Below, one piece after another: positions 1-7,691 of a stretch of DNA of 64,000 nucleotides (position 1 is the stretch's first letter; every line of letters starts with the position of its first letter). The notes under the pieces are model-generated. The model made no database searches, had not been told where the DNA came from, and was given only the letters and a program-made list of their open reading frames with translations. Made by a program: the position numbers and the translations under genes. The stretch is taken from the NCBI GenBank assembly GCA_903822545.1, contig CAIJPN010000100.1, positions 1 through 64,000 on the forward strand. The letters run 5' to 3'. Source of the stretch: an uncultured Anaerolineae bacterium. GTDB taxonomy: Bacteria > Chloroflexota > Anaerolineae > Anaerolineales > Villigracilaceae.

Positions 1-1
1 G

Positions 2-74
2 TGGGCCCAGCAGGATTCGAACCTGCAACCAAGGGATTATGAGTCCCCTGCTCTGACCGTTGAGCTATAGGCCC
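2..74 (-). tRNA. tRNA with CAT anticodon, probably tRNA-Ile2
   Basis: A full cloverleaf reads on the minus strand. The acceptor arm GGGCCTA pairs with TGGGCCC (one G-U), the T arm carries GGTTCGAATCC, and the anticodon loop is CTCATAA, so the anticodon is CAT. The anticodon-arm and variable-loop pattern (GACTCATAATC followed by TTGG) resembles tRNA-Ile2, whose C34 is modified to lysidine by TilS, more than elongator tRNA-Met; this is a judgement by resemblance. The discriminator is A. Only one base lies between it and the window edge, so an encoded CCA cannot be assessed. Confidence 0.9.
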
Positions 75-84
75 GATGGTAAAA

Positions 85-137
85 CAGTGAACAGTTATCA
101 GTGACCAGTAAAACTGATGACTGATAACTGTTCACTG
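85..137. repeat. 18-bp perfect inverted repeat between two tRNA genes
   Basis: CAGTGAACAGTTATCAGT (85-102) is repeated as its exact reverse complement at 120-137. The centre holds a further CAGT-AAA-ACTG pairing, so the whole stretch folds into one long hairpin with a three-base internal loop. It fills the spacer between the two tRNA genes. It may be a small dispersed palindromic repeat; it lacks the T run of a standard terminator. No second copy was seen in this window. Confidence 0.75.
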
Positions 138-144
138 AAACGAG

Positions 145-215
145 AGCGGGCGACGGGAGTCGAACCCGTGTAAGCTGCTTGGAAGGCAGCCGCACTACCG
201 TTATGCTACGCCCGC
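145..215 (-). tRNA. tRNA-Gly (TCC)
   Basis: The minus strand gives a 71-nt cloverleaf with acceptor GCGGGCG pairing with CGCCCGC, T arm GGGTTCGACTCCC and anticodon loop CTTCCAA, so the anticodon is TCC (Gly). The discriminator is U, as is usual for bacterial tRNA-Gly. CCA is not encoded. It lies upstream of the CAT tRNA on the same strand and both are probably transcribed together. Confidence 0.95.
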
Positions 216-234
216 AAAATTATGCTGGATGCTT

Positions 235-263
235 ATTCTACCGTGAGCAGCGACGATGGTCAA
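235..263 (-). promoter_or_regulatory. putative sigma-70 promoter for the tRNA pair
   Basis: On the minus strand TTGACC (263-258) and TAGAAT (240-235) are separated by exactly 17 bases and end 19 bases before the tRNA-Gly gene. Spacing and position fit a housekeeping promoter. The rest of the stretch between 216 and 366 shows nothing else recognisable. Confidence 0.6.
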
Positions 264-366
264 GAAATTTTTCCAGCAACTCTGGGGGTCTTCTTAAAGT
301 TGTAGCGTGTTGCGCTGTTTTTAACGGGAGTCGGTTGAAGCTGTTTTCTCTCTTAAATGGGACGAA

Positions 367-807
367 TCAGCCCGGCTTATCATCCTTATTCAAGGCCTTG
401 GCCGGGTCTTCTTTAACCGGGTTGTTCACCGTTATGTAGGCTTCAGCCCCAAAGTAGAACACGATCACTACCATGACTACATTGGTAAAATGAGTCAGCA
501 TTGTATCTGTGATGGGCGGAGGAGCACTCCCTTTGTTGAAAAAACTGACAGTCCCGACCAGCACAAAAAACGTAGTCAGGGTGGCAACCATAATTGCCAG
601 GCGCACATCCGGCTTGGAGAGGGTTGTATCAGCATGTCCAATCCCAAGCCCCATGAAACCATAAAAAACGGTCACAGAAACCAGTACCATCATCAGCGAC
701 AGGATGCGGCTGCTATGATTTGGGATCAGCGCCGAAAGCAAAAAGCTGCCAATCACAATGGCAACTACCAGCCCGGCGATCTTATAAATATCAGCGCGCA
801 GGTTCAT
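367..807 (-). CDS. small membrane protein of unknown function
   Basis: A 146-residue protein with about four hydrophobic segments: near residues 12-30 (LVVAIVIGSFLL), 37-60 (ILSLMMVLVSVTVFYG), 68-90 (LAIMVATLTTFFVL) and 105-125 (VVMVVIVFYF). The tail is charged and ends in DDKPG. The start at 807 is chosen because AAAGGAG lies 7 bases upstream; the longer reading frame behind it would overlap the divergent aminotransferase gene. I do not recognise a family. It is expected to sit in the cytoplasmic membrane. It diverges from the gene at 916, leaving about 108 bp for shared control signals. Confidence 0.75.
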   Translation of the reverse strand: MNLRADIYKIAGLVVAIVIGSFLLSALIPNHSSRILSLMMVLVSVTVFYGFMGLGIGHADTTLSKPDVRLAIMVATLTTFFVLVGTVSFFNKGSAPPPITDTMLTHFTNVVMVVIVFYFGAEAYITVNNPVKEDPAKALNKDDKPG

Positions 808-915
808 TGGGCACTCCTTTCTCTTTCCATTACAAATAGTGTATACAAAACTGCGCCCCAAAACAAGATGATAAAATTGACAGAACTTTCCGACTCGTTC
901 CATCCAGTGAAGCCT

Positions 916-2310
916 ATGACAACTTACCAGCAATTCCTTGCCAAATACCCCAGCTACGAAAACACCAAAAAAATCGATGAACTGCGCGCCAGCGACTACC
1001 GCCGGCTCGACCAGGGTGAGCACATCTACCTCGATTACACCGGCGGCGGGCTGTACGCCGAAAGCCAGGTGCGCAAACACCAGCAGATTTTGCTCGAAGG
1101 CACATTTGGCAACCCGCATTCATCCAACCCTACCTCGCAGGCGGCCACACACCTGGTTGAATCGGCGCGCGAATACGTGCTGCACTTTTTCAACGCTGAC
1201 CCGGCTGAATACGATGTCGTTTTTACGCCCAACGCCAGCGGCGCGCTCAAAATCGTCGGCGAGAGCTACCCGTTTGGCCCCGGCGACCAGTATGTGCTGA
1301 CCTTTGACAATCACAACTCGGTCAACGGTATCCGCGAGTTTGCCCACACCAAAGGCGCAGAAGTCACCTACCTGCCGGTGGTGCTGCCCGACCTGCGCGT
1401 GGATGAGTCAATGCTCGCAGCAGCCTGGGCCAAAGCCCGGCCCGGCGGCAACAATCTCTTTGCCTACCCGGCGCAGTCGAATTTTTCATCGGTCAAACAT
1501 CCACTGGAGTGGATTGCCAGGGCGCAGGAAAAAGGCTGGGATGTGCTGCTCGACGCCGCCGCTTTTGCCCCAACCAACAAATTGGATCTGACCCGCTACA
1601 AACCAGACTTTGTGCCGCTCTCGTTTTACAAGATTTTCGGCTACCCGACCGGTTTGGGCGCGCTCATCGCCAGGCGGACGGCGCTTAAAAAGCTGCACAA
1701 ACCCTGGTTCGCGGGTGGAACCATTACCGTGGCATCTGTCCAGGGTGATAAATATTACCTGGCCGATGGTCACGCCGGTTTCGAGGATGGCACTGTGGAT
1801 TATCTCAACATCCCGGCGGTGGAAATTGGGCTGCGCCACATGGAAGCCATTGGCATGGACACCATCAACGAGCGGGTAAAGTGCCTGACCGGCTGGCTGA
1901 TTGACAATTTAACGGCGATGAGGCACAGCACGGGCGCAAAACTCGTCAGGTTGTATGGCCCGGCTTCCACGGAAGCACGCGGCGGGGCGGTCACGGTCAA
2001 CTTTTTTGATAAGGCCGGAAATCCCATCGATCACCGGTCTATTGAAGAAGCGGCGAATAAAGTCAACATTTCCCTGCGCACTGGCTGTTTCTGCAACCCC
2101 GGCGCGGGGGAGGTGGCCCTGGGCATTTCACGCCTGGAGCTGGATGTGTGTTTCCACGGGCCGGGGCACGAGTACCGCCTGACGCTGGATGACTTCCGCC
2201 TGTGCATCGACGGAAAATCGAGCGGCGCGGTACGCATCTCGGTGGGTATGATGACCAATTTCAATGATATCCAGGCTTTCCTGAAGTTTTGCGAGGGGCT
2301 GCTGGGCTAG
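916..2310 (+). CDS. class V aminotransferase-fold PLP enzyme, Moco-sulfurase-like
   Basis: A 464-residue PLP-dependent enzyme of the aminotransferase class V (NifS-like) fold. Visible marks are the N-terminal IYLDYTGGG segment, NPHSSNPTS, the PLP-lysine motif SFYKIFGYPTG near residue 240, and RTGCFCNPGA near residue 390, where a cysteine sits as in sulfur-transferring members. SFYKIFGYPTG and RTGCFCNPG resemble the N-terminal domain of molybdenum-cofactor sulfurases; the C-terminal MOSC domain of eukaryotic Moco sulfurase is absent. A stand-alone MOSC protein is encoded at 36711, but no link is shown. An in-frame ATG at 868 would add 16 residues; 916 is preferred by fit to the family N terminus, and neither has a clear ribosome-binding site. 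Role as cysteine desulfurase or sulfur donor is inference. Confidence 0.85.
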   Translation: MTTYQQFLAKYPSYENTKKIDELRASDYRRLDQGEHIYLDYTGGGLYAESQVRKHQQILLEGTFGNPHSSNPTSQAATHLVESAREYVLHFFNADPAEYDVVFTPNASGALKIVGESYPFGPGDQYVLTFDNHNSVNGIREFAHTKGAEVTYLPVVLPDLRVDESMLAAAWAKARPGGNNLFAYPAQSNFSSVKHPLEWIARAQEKGWDVLLDAAAFAPTNKLDLTRYKPDFVPLSFYKIFGYPTGLGALIARRTALKKLHKPWFAGGTITVASVQGDKYYLADGHAGFEDGTVDYLNIPAVEIGLRHMEAIGMDTINERVKCLTGWLIDNLTAMRHSTGAKLVRLYGPASTEARGGAVTVNFFDKAGNPIDHRSIEEAANKVNISLRTGCFCNPGAGEVALGISRLELDVCFHGPGHEYRLTLDDFRLCIDGKSSGAVRISVGMMTNFNDIQAFLKFCEGLLG

Positions 2311-2313
2311 TTT

Positions 2314-2388
2314 CCCTCACCCCGGCCCTCTCCCGAAGGGAGAGGGGGAAACTCCCTTCCCCAACGGGGGAAGGGCTGGGGATGAGGG
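2314..2388. repeat. intergenic G/C-tract inverted repeat
   Basis: The outer arms CCCTCACCCC and GGGGATGAGGG enclose two smaller hairpins, CCCTCTCCC/GGGAGAGGG (2326-2346) and CTTCCCC/GGGGAAG (2355-2372). It fills the space between the convergent aminotransferase and recF genes. It looks like a dispersed palindromic repeat of the CCCTCACCCC type found in many bacterial genomes. Confidence 0.6.
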
Positions 2389-2403
2389 CCTTTTGTAAGT
2401 TCA

Positions 2404-2439
2404 AAAACAGCGCGAGATGAAATCATCTCGCGCTGTTTT
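2404..2439 (-). terminator. rho-independent terminator overlapping the recF stop
   Basis: A 16-bp stem, AAAACAGCGCGAGATG pairing with CATCTCGCGCTGTTTT, has loop AAAT and A/T flanks on both sides, so it could act in both directions. It overlaps the last codons of recF. It would end the def-recF transcript and could also stop transcription from the convergent aminotransferase gene. Confidence 0.8.
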
Positions 2440-3634
2440 CTTCCACCGTACCGGCCTGGACGCGCCAGAGCGTGGATTGTTCCACGAAGACGGGATCGTA
2501 CAGGTTCAGGTCGGTGGTGGTCAGCAGGGATTGTTCGGTTTCGGTCAGGGTGGACATGAGATCGGCGCGGCGCTCGTGGTCGAGTTCGGCCATCACTTCA
2601 TCCAGCAAAATCACCGGCCACTCGCCAGTTTTTTCACGAATCCAGCCGACTTCGGCCATTTTGAGTGCCAGCAGGGTGGTGCGCACCTGTCCGCGTGAGC
2701 CGTAATCGCCCAGGTTGATGCCGTTGGCAAGGAAACGCAGGTCGTCGCGGTGCGGGCCGATGGTGGTGACGCCGCGCAGAATTTCTTCGCTGCGCAGGCG
2801 CTTGAGCTGTTCGATAAAGCCCTTGCGGATGGTTTCCACATCCAGCCCGGAGCGGTCGATCACAGCGTCGATTTTGAGCGCAAACTGGCCGTTGGGCCTG
2901 GCGAGAGGGTCAAAAGACGGGTCGTAGGCAATGCGCAGGACTTCCTTGCCGCGCGTCAGGCGGTGATGGGCGCGGGCTGCCAGTCGTTCCATCTCTTGCA
3001 CGGCCTGGATGCGCGCAAACACAATCTGCGCGCCGCTGGATGCCAGGATGCCATCCCAGTAATCAAGCTGCGACTGGTCGCCGCCGCGTTCGGCGAGCTG
3101 CTTCAGCAGGGCGTTGCGCTGCTCGATGGTTTTGTGATAGTCAGCCAGTGCGCGGGCATAGCCAGGAATAACCTGCGCTACCGCCAGGTTGAGATAGCGC
3201 CGCCGCTCTTCGGGCGCGCCTTCCACGATGGATGCCATCTGCGGAATAAACAGGACAGCATTAAACTGGCCAACGGCTTCGCTATGGCTGCGTTTGACGC
3301 CATCCACCAGGATTTCTTTGCGGGTGCGCTGCCCAAGCGGCCCAACCGGCTCGATGATGATGCGCACTTCGATGCGGTGTGGCTTCCCGGCGCGGATATA
3401 GTCTACTACAATCCGCGCCACCGCCAGGCTCTCACGCGCCGCCACAAAATTGACCAGCTGCCGCTCGGTGTGGGTCTGGAAGGATGAAAACGTGGCGAGG
3501 TAGTAAATGGCCTCCAGCACACTGGTCTTGCCCTGGGCGTTGCTGCCCACCAGCAAAACAGCCCGCCTGGGAACTTCCAAGTCCAGGCGGGCAAAATTGC
3601 GAAAGTTGGTGAGCGAGAGATGCTTTAAATACAT
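2423..3634 (-). CDS. recF: DNA replication and repair protein RecF
   Basis: A 403-residue SMC-like ATPase that helps load RecA at single-strand gaps. The N terminus LKHLSLTNFRNF is typical of RecF. The Walker A motif GSNAQGKT is at residues 30-37, the signature region FSSFQTH follows, and Walker B is VILLDEVMAELD near the C terminus. The start at 3634 is the ATG just before LKHLSLTNF; an upstream ATG in the same frame lies inside def and is not needed. The gene starts 4 bases after the def stop, so the two are probably co-transcribed. In many bacteria recF sits beside dnaA and dnaN; here it does not. Confidence 0.95.
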   Translation of the reverse strand: MYLKHLSLTNFRNFARLDLEVPRRAVLLVGSNAQGKTSVLEAIYYLATFSSFQTHTERQLVNFVAARESLAVARIVVDYIRAGKPHRIEVRIIIEPVGPLGQRTRKEILVDGVKRSHSEAVGQFNAVLFIPQMASIVEGAPEERRRYLNLAVAQVIPGYARALADYHKTIEQRNALLKQLAERGGDQSQLDYWDGILASSGAQIVFARIQAVQEMERLAARAHHRLTRGKEVLRIAYDPSFDPLARPNGQFALKIDAVIDRSGLDVETIRKGFIEQLKRLRSEEILRGVTTIGPHRDDLRFLANGINLGDYGSRGQVRTTLLALKMAEVGWIREKTGEWPVILLDEVMAELDHERRADLMSTLTETEQSLLTTTDLNLYDPVFVEQSTLWRVQAGTVEENSAR

Positions 3635-3638
3635 GAAA

Positions 3639-4145
3639 TCAGACGTTATCTTCCACAGGTTCGGTTGGTTTCCAGATTTTGGTTGCCAGGTCGGTGAACA
3701 GGACACCGTTTAAGTGGTCGATCTCGTGCTGGAAGATGCGCGCCGTCCAGTCTTTGAGCCTGAGCGTCAGCGGCTGCCCGTGGCGATTCTGCCCTTTGAC
3801 AGTAATCGCCAACTTGCGCTCCACATCACCCTGCAAGCCAGGGATGGAGAGACAGCCTTCAGGGGCGATTTCGGTATCTGCCGAAGTGCGGGTTATCTGC
3901 GGGTTGATGACCACATAAAGGCGTGGTTCAGCCTCCTCGTCTTCTTCATCTTCGGCGTACTCGACCACAATTACACGCTCTAAAATGCCTACCTGCGGGG
4001 CAGCCAGCCCAACGCCGGGAGCCTGGCGCATGGTTTCAACCATGTCATCCACAAGCTGCTGCAATTTATCATCAAATTTTGTGACCGTTTTGGCCTTTTT
4101 CTTCAAAACCGGGTCAGGGACGGTGACAATTGTTCTTAATGCCAT
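3639..4145 (-). CDS. def: peptide deformylase
   Basis: A 168-residue metallohydrolase that removes the formyl group from the N-terminal methionine of new proteins. All three family motifs are present: GVGLAAPQVG (44-53), EGCLS with the metal-binding cysteine (96-100) and HEIDH with two metal histidines and the catalytic glutamate (140-144). An acidic insertion, EDEEDEE, lies near residue 66. The length is normal. It is the upstream partner of recF. Confidence 0.97.
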   Translation of the reverse strand: MALRTIVTVPDPVLKKKAKTVTKFDDKLQQLVDDMVETMRQAPGVGLAAPQVGILERVIVVEYAEDEEDEEAEPRLYVVINPQITRTSADTEIAPEGCLSIPGLQGDVERKLAITVKGQNRHGQPLTLRLKDWTARIFQHEIDHLNGVLFTDLATKIWKPTEPVEDNV

Positions 4146-4188
4146 GCGATATTTTTTCCTTTACTGATAAGGTCTATGCCAGGTGCAA

Positions 4189-5838
4189 CTACTTCTTGGG
4201 TTCATCTATGGCGGCCATTGCCTTGTTATACATCACCAGCCAATCAACGATGCGGTCGCGTTCGGCATTGGTTTCGGCTTCTTTCTTTTTACGCTGGCGG
4301 GCTTCGTAGCGCTCGACGATATCATGGTGAACAGCCGGGGGGTTGGCAACATCCACGAAGTCAAACTTGGAGCCGCCAACATTGATAAAAACTGTTCCAT
4401 AGTTGAATAACATGCCCAGAAGCCCAGACCGCCGGTATTCGGTGCCCAGAATGCCATCTATTGGGGCAGCCCGGCGATCTTCCATACCAAAGGGCTGTTT
4501 ATAAACATCAATAACTTGCTCGGCGGTCAACTGATAGAGATCGTTTTTCCAGTCTTCGTAGCCGTAGTACCACCAGACGCCGGCAGCGGTCAGCAGCAGC
4601 AGCCCAAATGCGATCAGGTAGACATCGATCCTTTGCAGCCAAATCAAACCGGCGATAATCAATATGATCACGCTGATAAAAATCAGGGATTGCATCCAGA
4701 TATCGCGCAGCAGGATGATCCAGTGTTTGTGATAAGTTACCACACCACCCGATTCGATACGCATCCCGAAGTTGTTATGAATCCATTTGACGATGGGGTT
4801 AACTTTTTTGGCGGGAGCAGCAGCCGGGGCAGGCGCAGGCGGGGGCGTGGAAACTGGCAGCGGGGGCTTCCCCATTTTGACGCGAATAGCGTTCTTGAAG
4901 ACTTCGTCATCTACTTGCCGGGTACGCACTTTGGTGCGATCCCAGTATTCCTGGATCATGGCCGCGGCCTGGAGCGGGTATTGCACAAATTCCATGCGCA
5001 CCTGTCCGGTAAAAGTGCGCACAATAATGGTGCCAAAATTGAATCGACGGCCCCAATATTCGCGCTCGGTATTGACCGATAGGATGGTGGTCATGGGCGC
5101 TTCGGTGCGGCTATCGTACAGAAAAATTACCTTTTCCAACCAGATAACGCGCCGGTTGGTGACGATGTAAAAATCATTGCCCCAGTCAATATACTGCCAG
5201 ATACCCAGCGCCAGGCCGATCACTGAAACAAACCCACCCAGGGCCGCAAAGCCCGGGCTGGTGAGCAGGTACGCGATGAAAAAAACCACGCCCGAGAAAA
5301 GCAACACAAGCACCGGCATCACCAATGCCTGGAGCAACAAAAGCCAGTGCTTCCCGGCAATAAAGTAGATGACTTCATCCTGTCCGAGCCAGTCAAACTT
5401 TAGCCTGCCAGCCATATCGCGGCACTGCATCATCACCAGGAAGTTGGGCCGCAACTCAGGAACTTTTGCCAGCGCGATCTTAAAATCATCACGGTGCATA
5501 ATGAGCAGCACCGTTCCCTTTTCAGCGCGGATGGTAGCGTTGTGGGTGCGATTCTTTAACAAGCCCTGTTCGCCAAAATAATCCCCCGCCGAGAGTGAAG
5601 CCAGCTTAATTGTGCGCTTCTTAACCTGGCGCGTAACGGTTACTTTCCCGCTAAAGATGACGTAGAACCCATCGGCGCGCGTACCTTCCCTGAAAACAAG
5701 ATCAGGCTCTTCGGCGCCATCCACCGGGTAGGTTTGCGTGTGCATAGAATCGGCGACGGTCCGAAGCTGACCATCGTTCAGCCCGGCGAACAAGTGCATT
5801 TTCTTCAAAAAAGCGGCAATAGCAGAAGAATCAGGCAT
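4189..5838 (-). CDS. membrane protein with cyclic-nucleotide-binding domain and two bacterial PH-like domains
   Basis: A 549-residue protein. Residues about 12-130 form a cyclic-nucleotide-binding domain (GTRADGFYVIFSGKV and GDYFGEQGLL, the phosphate-binding cassette region). Two halves follow, each with a pair of transmembrane segments and a YdbS/bPH2-like domain (NDFYIVTNRRVIW and NDLYQLTAEQVIDVYKQ), separated by a Pro/Ala-rich linker (PPPAPAPAAAPAKK). The C terminus is a charged helix. The ATG at 5838 is chosen over a TTG two codons upstream. The architecture suggests a membrane effector that senses cAMP or a similar ligand; a class III cyclase is encoded at 32042. The ligand and output are unknown. 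Confidence 0.8.
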   Translation of the reverse strand: MPDSSAIAAFLKKMHLFAGLNDGQLRTVADSMHTQTYPVDGAEEPDLVFREGTRADGFYVIFSGKVTVTRQVKKRTIKLASLSAGDYFGEQGLLKNRTHNATIRAEKGTVLLIMHRDDFKIALAKVPELRPNFLVMMQCRDMAGRLKFDWLGQDEVIYFIAGKHWLLLLQALVMPVLVLLFSGVVFFIAYLLTSPGFAALGGFVSVIGLALGIWQYIDWGNDFYIVTNRRVIWLEKVIFLYDSRTEAPMTTILSVNTEREYWGRRFNFGTIIVRTFTGQVRMEFVQYPLQAAAMIQEYWDRTKVRTRQVDDEVFKNAIRVKMGKPPLPVSTPPPAPAPAAAPAKKVNPIVKWIHNNFGMRIESGGVVTYHKHWIILLRDIWMQSLIFISVIILIIAGLIWLQRIDVYLIAFGLLLLTAAGVWWYYGYEDWKNDLYQLTAEQVIDVYKQPFGMEDRRAAPIDGILGTEYRRSGLLGMLFNYGTVFINVGGSKFDFVDVANPPAVHHDIVERYEARQRKKKEAETNAERDRIVDWLVMYNKAMAAIDEPKK

Positions 5839-5853
5839 AAACAAATTCTAGCA

Positions 5854-6357
5854 TTAAACTTGCCAAACGATAGTGCATCCATAGGCCTGTGTTTCGGCAA
5901 TTTTGGGCAATTGGCCCGCCAACAAGGCTTCAATGGCTTCTTCCACATACCAGCGGGTGGCTGTGCGGCTGCGGAAGGTGACATTATCAACTGCGCCGCG
6001 ATAGCGCAGGATTCCACCCGGATCAATGACAAACGCATGGGGCGTAGTTTCTGCCCCGAACAGACTGGCGACCCGCGCGCCGTCATCCCGTAAGACGAAC
6101 TTTAATCCACGCTGGAGCATAGCCTCGTAAATCTCACCCATGGCCTCGTTCTGGTTTGAAGCAATCGCCAGCACCACCACTTTGCCCGGCATCTGATTCA
6201 TAGATGCCATTAAATTCATATCTGCGCGGGCGCTCCACGGGCATTCCGCCGACCAAAAATTGATCACCACAATCTGCCCGCGATAATCTCCCAATCGATG
6301 GATATTGCCAGTGGTATCGGGCAGCACAAAATCGGGCACCGGAGCGTTTAATCGCAT
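5854..6357 (-). CDS. thioredoxin-fold redoxin (AhpC/TSA-like)
   Basis: A 167-residue protein of the redoxin/TlpA type: it opens with APVPDFVLPDTTG, has the strand VVINFWSAECPWS, and TTPHAFVIDPGG carries the cis-proline-type loop. The active site is C-P-W-S, so the second cysteine of CxxC is replaced by serine. A C-terminal YGCTI segment supplies another cysteine that could resolve a disulfide; this is inference. The start at 6357 gives a normal redoxin N terminus. It diverges from the histidine kinase at 6420. Function could be peroxide reduction or thiol exchange. Confidence 0.8.
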   Translation of the reverse strand: MRLNAPVPDFVLPDTTGNIHRLGDYRGQIVVINFWSAECPWSARADMNLMASMNQMPGKVVVLAIASNQNEAMGEIYEAMLQRGLKFVLRDDGARVASLFGAETTPHAFVIDPGGILRYRGAVDNVTFRSRTATRWYVEEAIEALLAGQLPKIAETQAYGCTIVWQV

Positions 6358-6419
6358 AGGAAAGATTATACCTTGCCCAAACCGTTGATAACACACAAAA
6401 AACAGGCTACACTTGGAAC

Positions 6420-7691
6420 ATGAACTCATCTCATTTATTTTCCCAAATTGCGCCACGCGATATTGAAAAACTGGTTGAAGTCAGCCTGCAACTGAACTCC
6501 ACCCTCAACCTGGAAGAGCTGCTCCAATACATCATCAAAACCGCATCCGAAATCCTGGATTGCGAAGCCACCTCCATCCTGCTCTACGATGAAAAACGCA
6601 ACCGCCTGTTCTTCGCCGCAACCACCGGAGCAGACCCCAAGAAAATGGCCCAAATCCCCGTACCGATCGATGGTTCACTGGCCGGGGCCATCTTCCGCGA
6701 GAACAAACCCGTTATCATCAACGATGTCAGCCAGGACCCGCGTCATTATGCCGGGGTGGGGCAAATTCTCAACTTCCAGCCAAGATCACTCATGGGCATC
6801 CCCATGCGCATTCGCGATAAAGGCGTGGGCGTACTCGAAGCCATCAACAAACGCTCCGGGAATTTCACCACCACCGATGAACGCGTCCTTTCGGCGCTGG
6901 GCGCGCAAGCCGGGGTCGCCATCCACAATGCGCGGCTGGTGCAGGCCCTGCAAAAATCCTACGAAGACATCAGCGAAACCGACCGGCTCAAAAGCAATTT
7001 CCTGGCGCTGGCTTCGCACGAACTACGCACCCCACTGGGCATCATCATCGGCTACGCATCCTTCCTCCAGGCCGAAAACGAAGGGGATATCTCGGAACAT
7101 GCCGAAAGGGTACTCTCTGCCGCCAGCCAGATGCGCTCCATCATCGAATCGATGACCAGCCTGCACCTGCTCCAGGCCAAGGGATTAACCTTCAAACCAC
7201 GTGTTGTTCCGATCCAACAAGTACTCACCGCAGCCTACGAAGAAATGCGCGCCATCGCCCAGGAAATGCGCCACACCATCATCTTCGACACCCCTGTACA
7301 ATCCCTGCTCGTCACCGCCGACCCCGAAAAACTCACCCCGGCCTTCGTGAACATCCTCAACAATGCCATCCGCTTCACCCCGGCAGGCGGCGAAATCATC
7401 ATCGGCGCACAGCAACGCGGCGGGGCAGTCATGGCCTGGGTGGAAGATAACGGCATCGGCATCGCAGCCGAACAACTCACAAAAATCTTCCAGGAGTTTT
7501 ACCAGGTTGAACCACACACCACCCGGCGCTTCGGCGGCCTGGGCATCGGCCTGACCATTGCCAAAGGGTTGGTAGAAACCCAGGGCGGGCGCATCTGGGC
7601 CGAAAGTCAGGGGCTCGGCAACGGCACCATCATCAAAATCCTGCTGCCCCCGGCAGGCACATCCTCCCTCAACATGTCATCCCTGCCATAA
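6420..7691 (+). CDS. GAF-domain sensor histidine kinase
   Basis: A 423-residue soluble kinase. A GAF sensor domain spans about residues 25-175 (TSILLYDEKRNRLFF, SLMGIPMRI). The dimerisation/phosphoacceptor domain has ASHELRTPLG with His200, and the HATPase domain carries NILNNAIRF (N box), EDNGIGI (G1) and GGLGIGLTIAKG (G2). No transmembrane segment is visible, so it senses a cytoplasmic signal. No response regulator lies next to it. The stop codon directly abuts the start of the downstream membrane glycosyltransferase, so the two are likely one transcript. Confidence 0.92.
   Translation: MNSSHLFSQIAPRDIEKLVEVSLQLNSTLNLEELLQYIIKTASEILDCEATSILLYDEKRNRLFFAATTGADPKKMAQIPVPIDGSLAGAIFRENKPVIINDVSQDPRHYAGVGQILNFQPRSLMGIPMRIRDKGVGVLEAINKRSGNFTTTDERVLSALGAQAGVAIHNARLVQALQKSYEDISETDRLKSNFLALASHELRTPLGIIIGYASFLQAENEGDISEHAERVLSAASQMRSIIESMTSLHLLQAKGLTFKPRVVPIQQVLTAAYEEMRAIAQEMRHTIIFDTPVQSLLVTADPEKLTPAFVNILNNAIRFTPAGGEIIIGAQQRGGAVMAWVEDNGIGIAAEQLTKIFQEFYQVEPHTTRRFGGLGIGLTIAKGLVETQGGRIWAESQGLGNGTIIKILLPPAGTSSLNMSSLP

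Noticed and set aside
2-74. Reading the CAT tRNA as initiator tRNA
   Set aside because: The first acceptor pair is a normal G-C, whereas initiator tRNA usually has a mismatch there. Ile2 or elongator Met fits better.
2314-2388. Terminator for the aminotransferase gene
   Set aside because: The hairpins are C/G tracts without a T run. The better terminator is the hairpin at 2404-2439.
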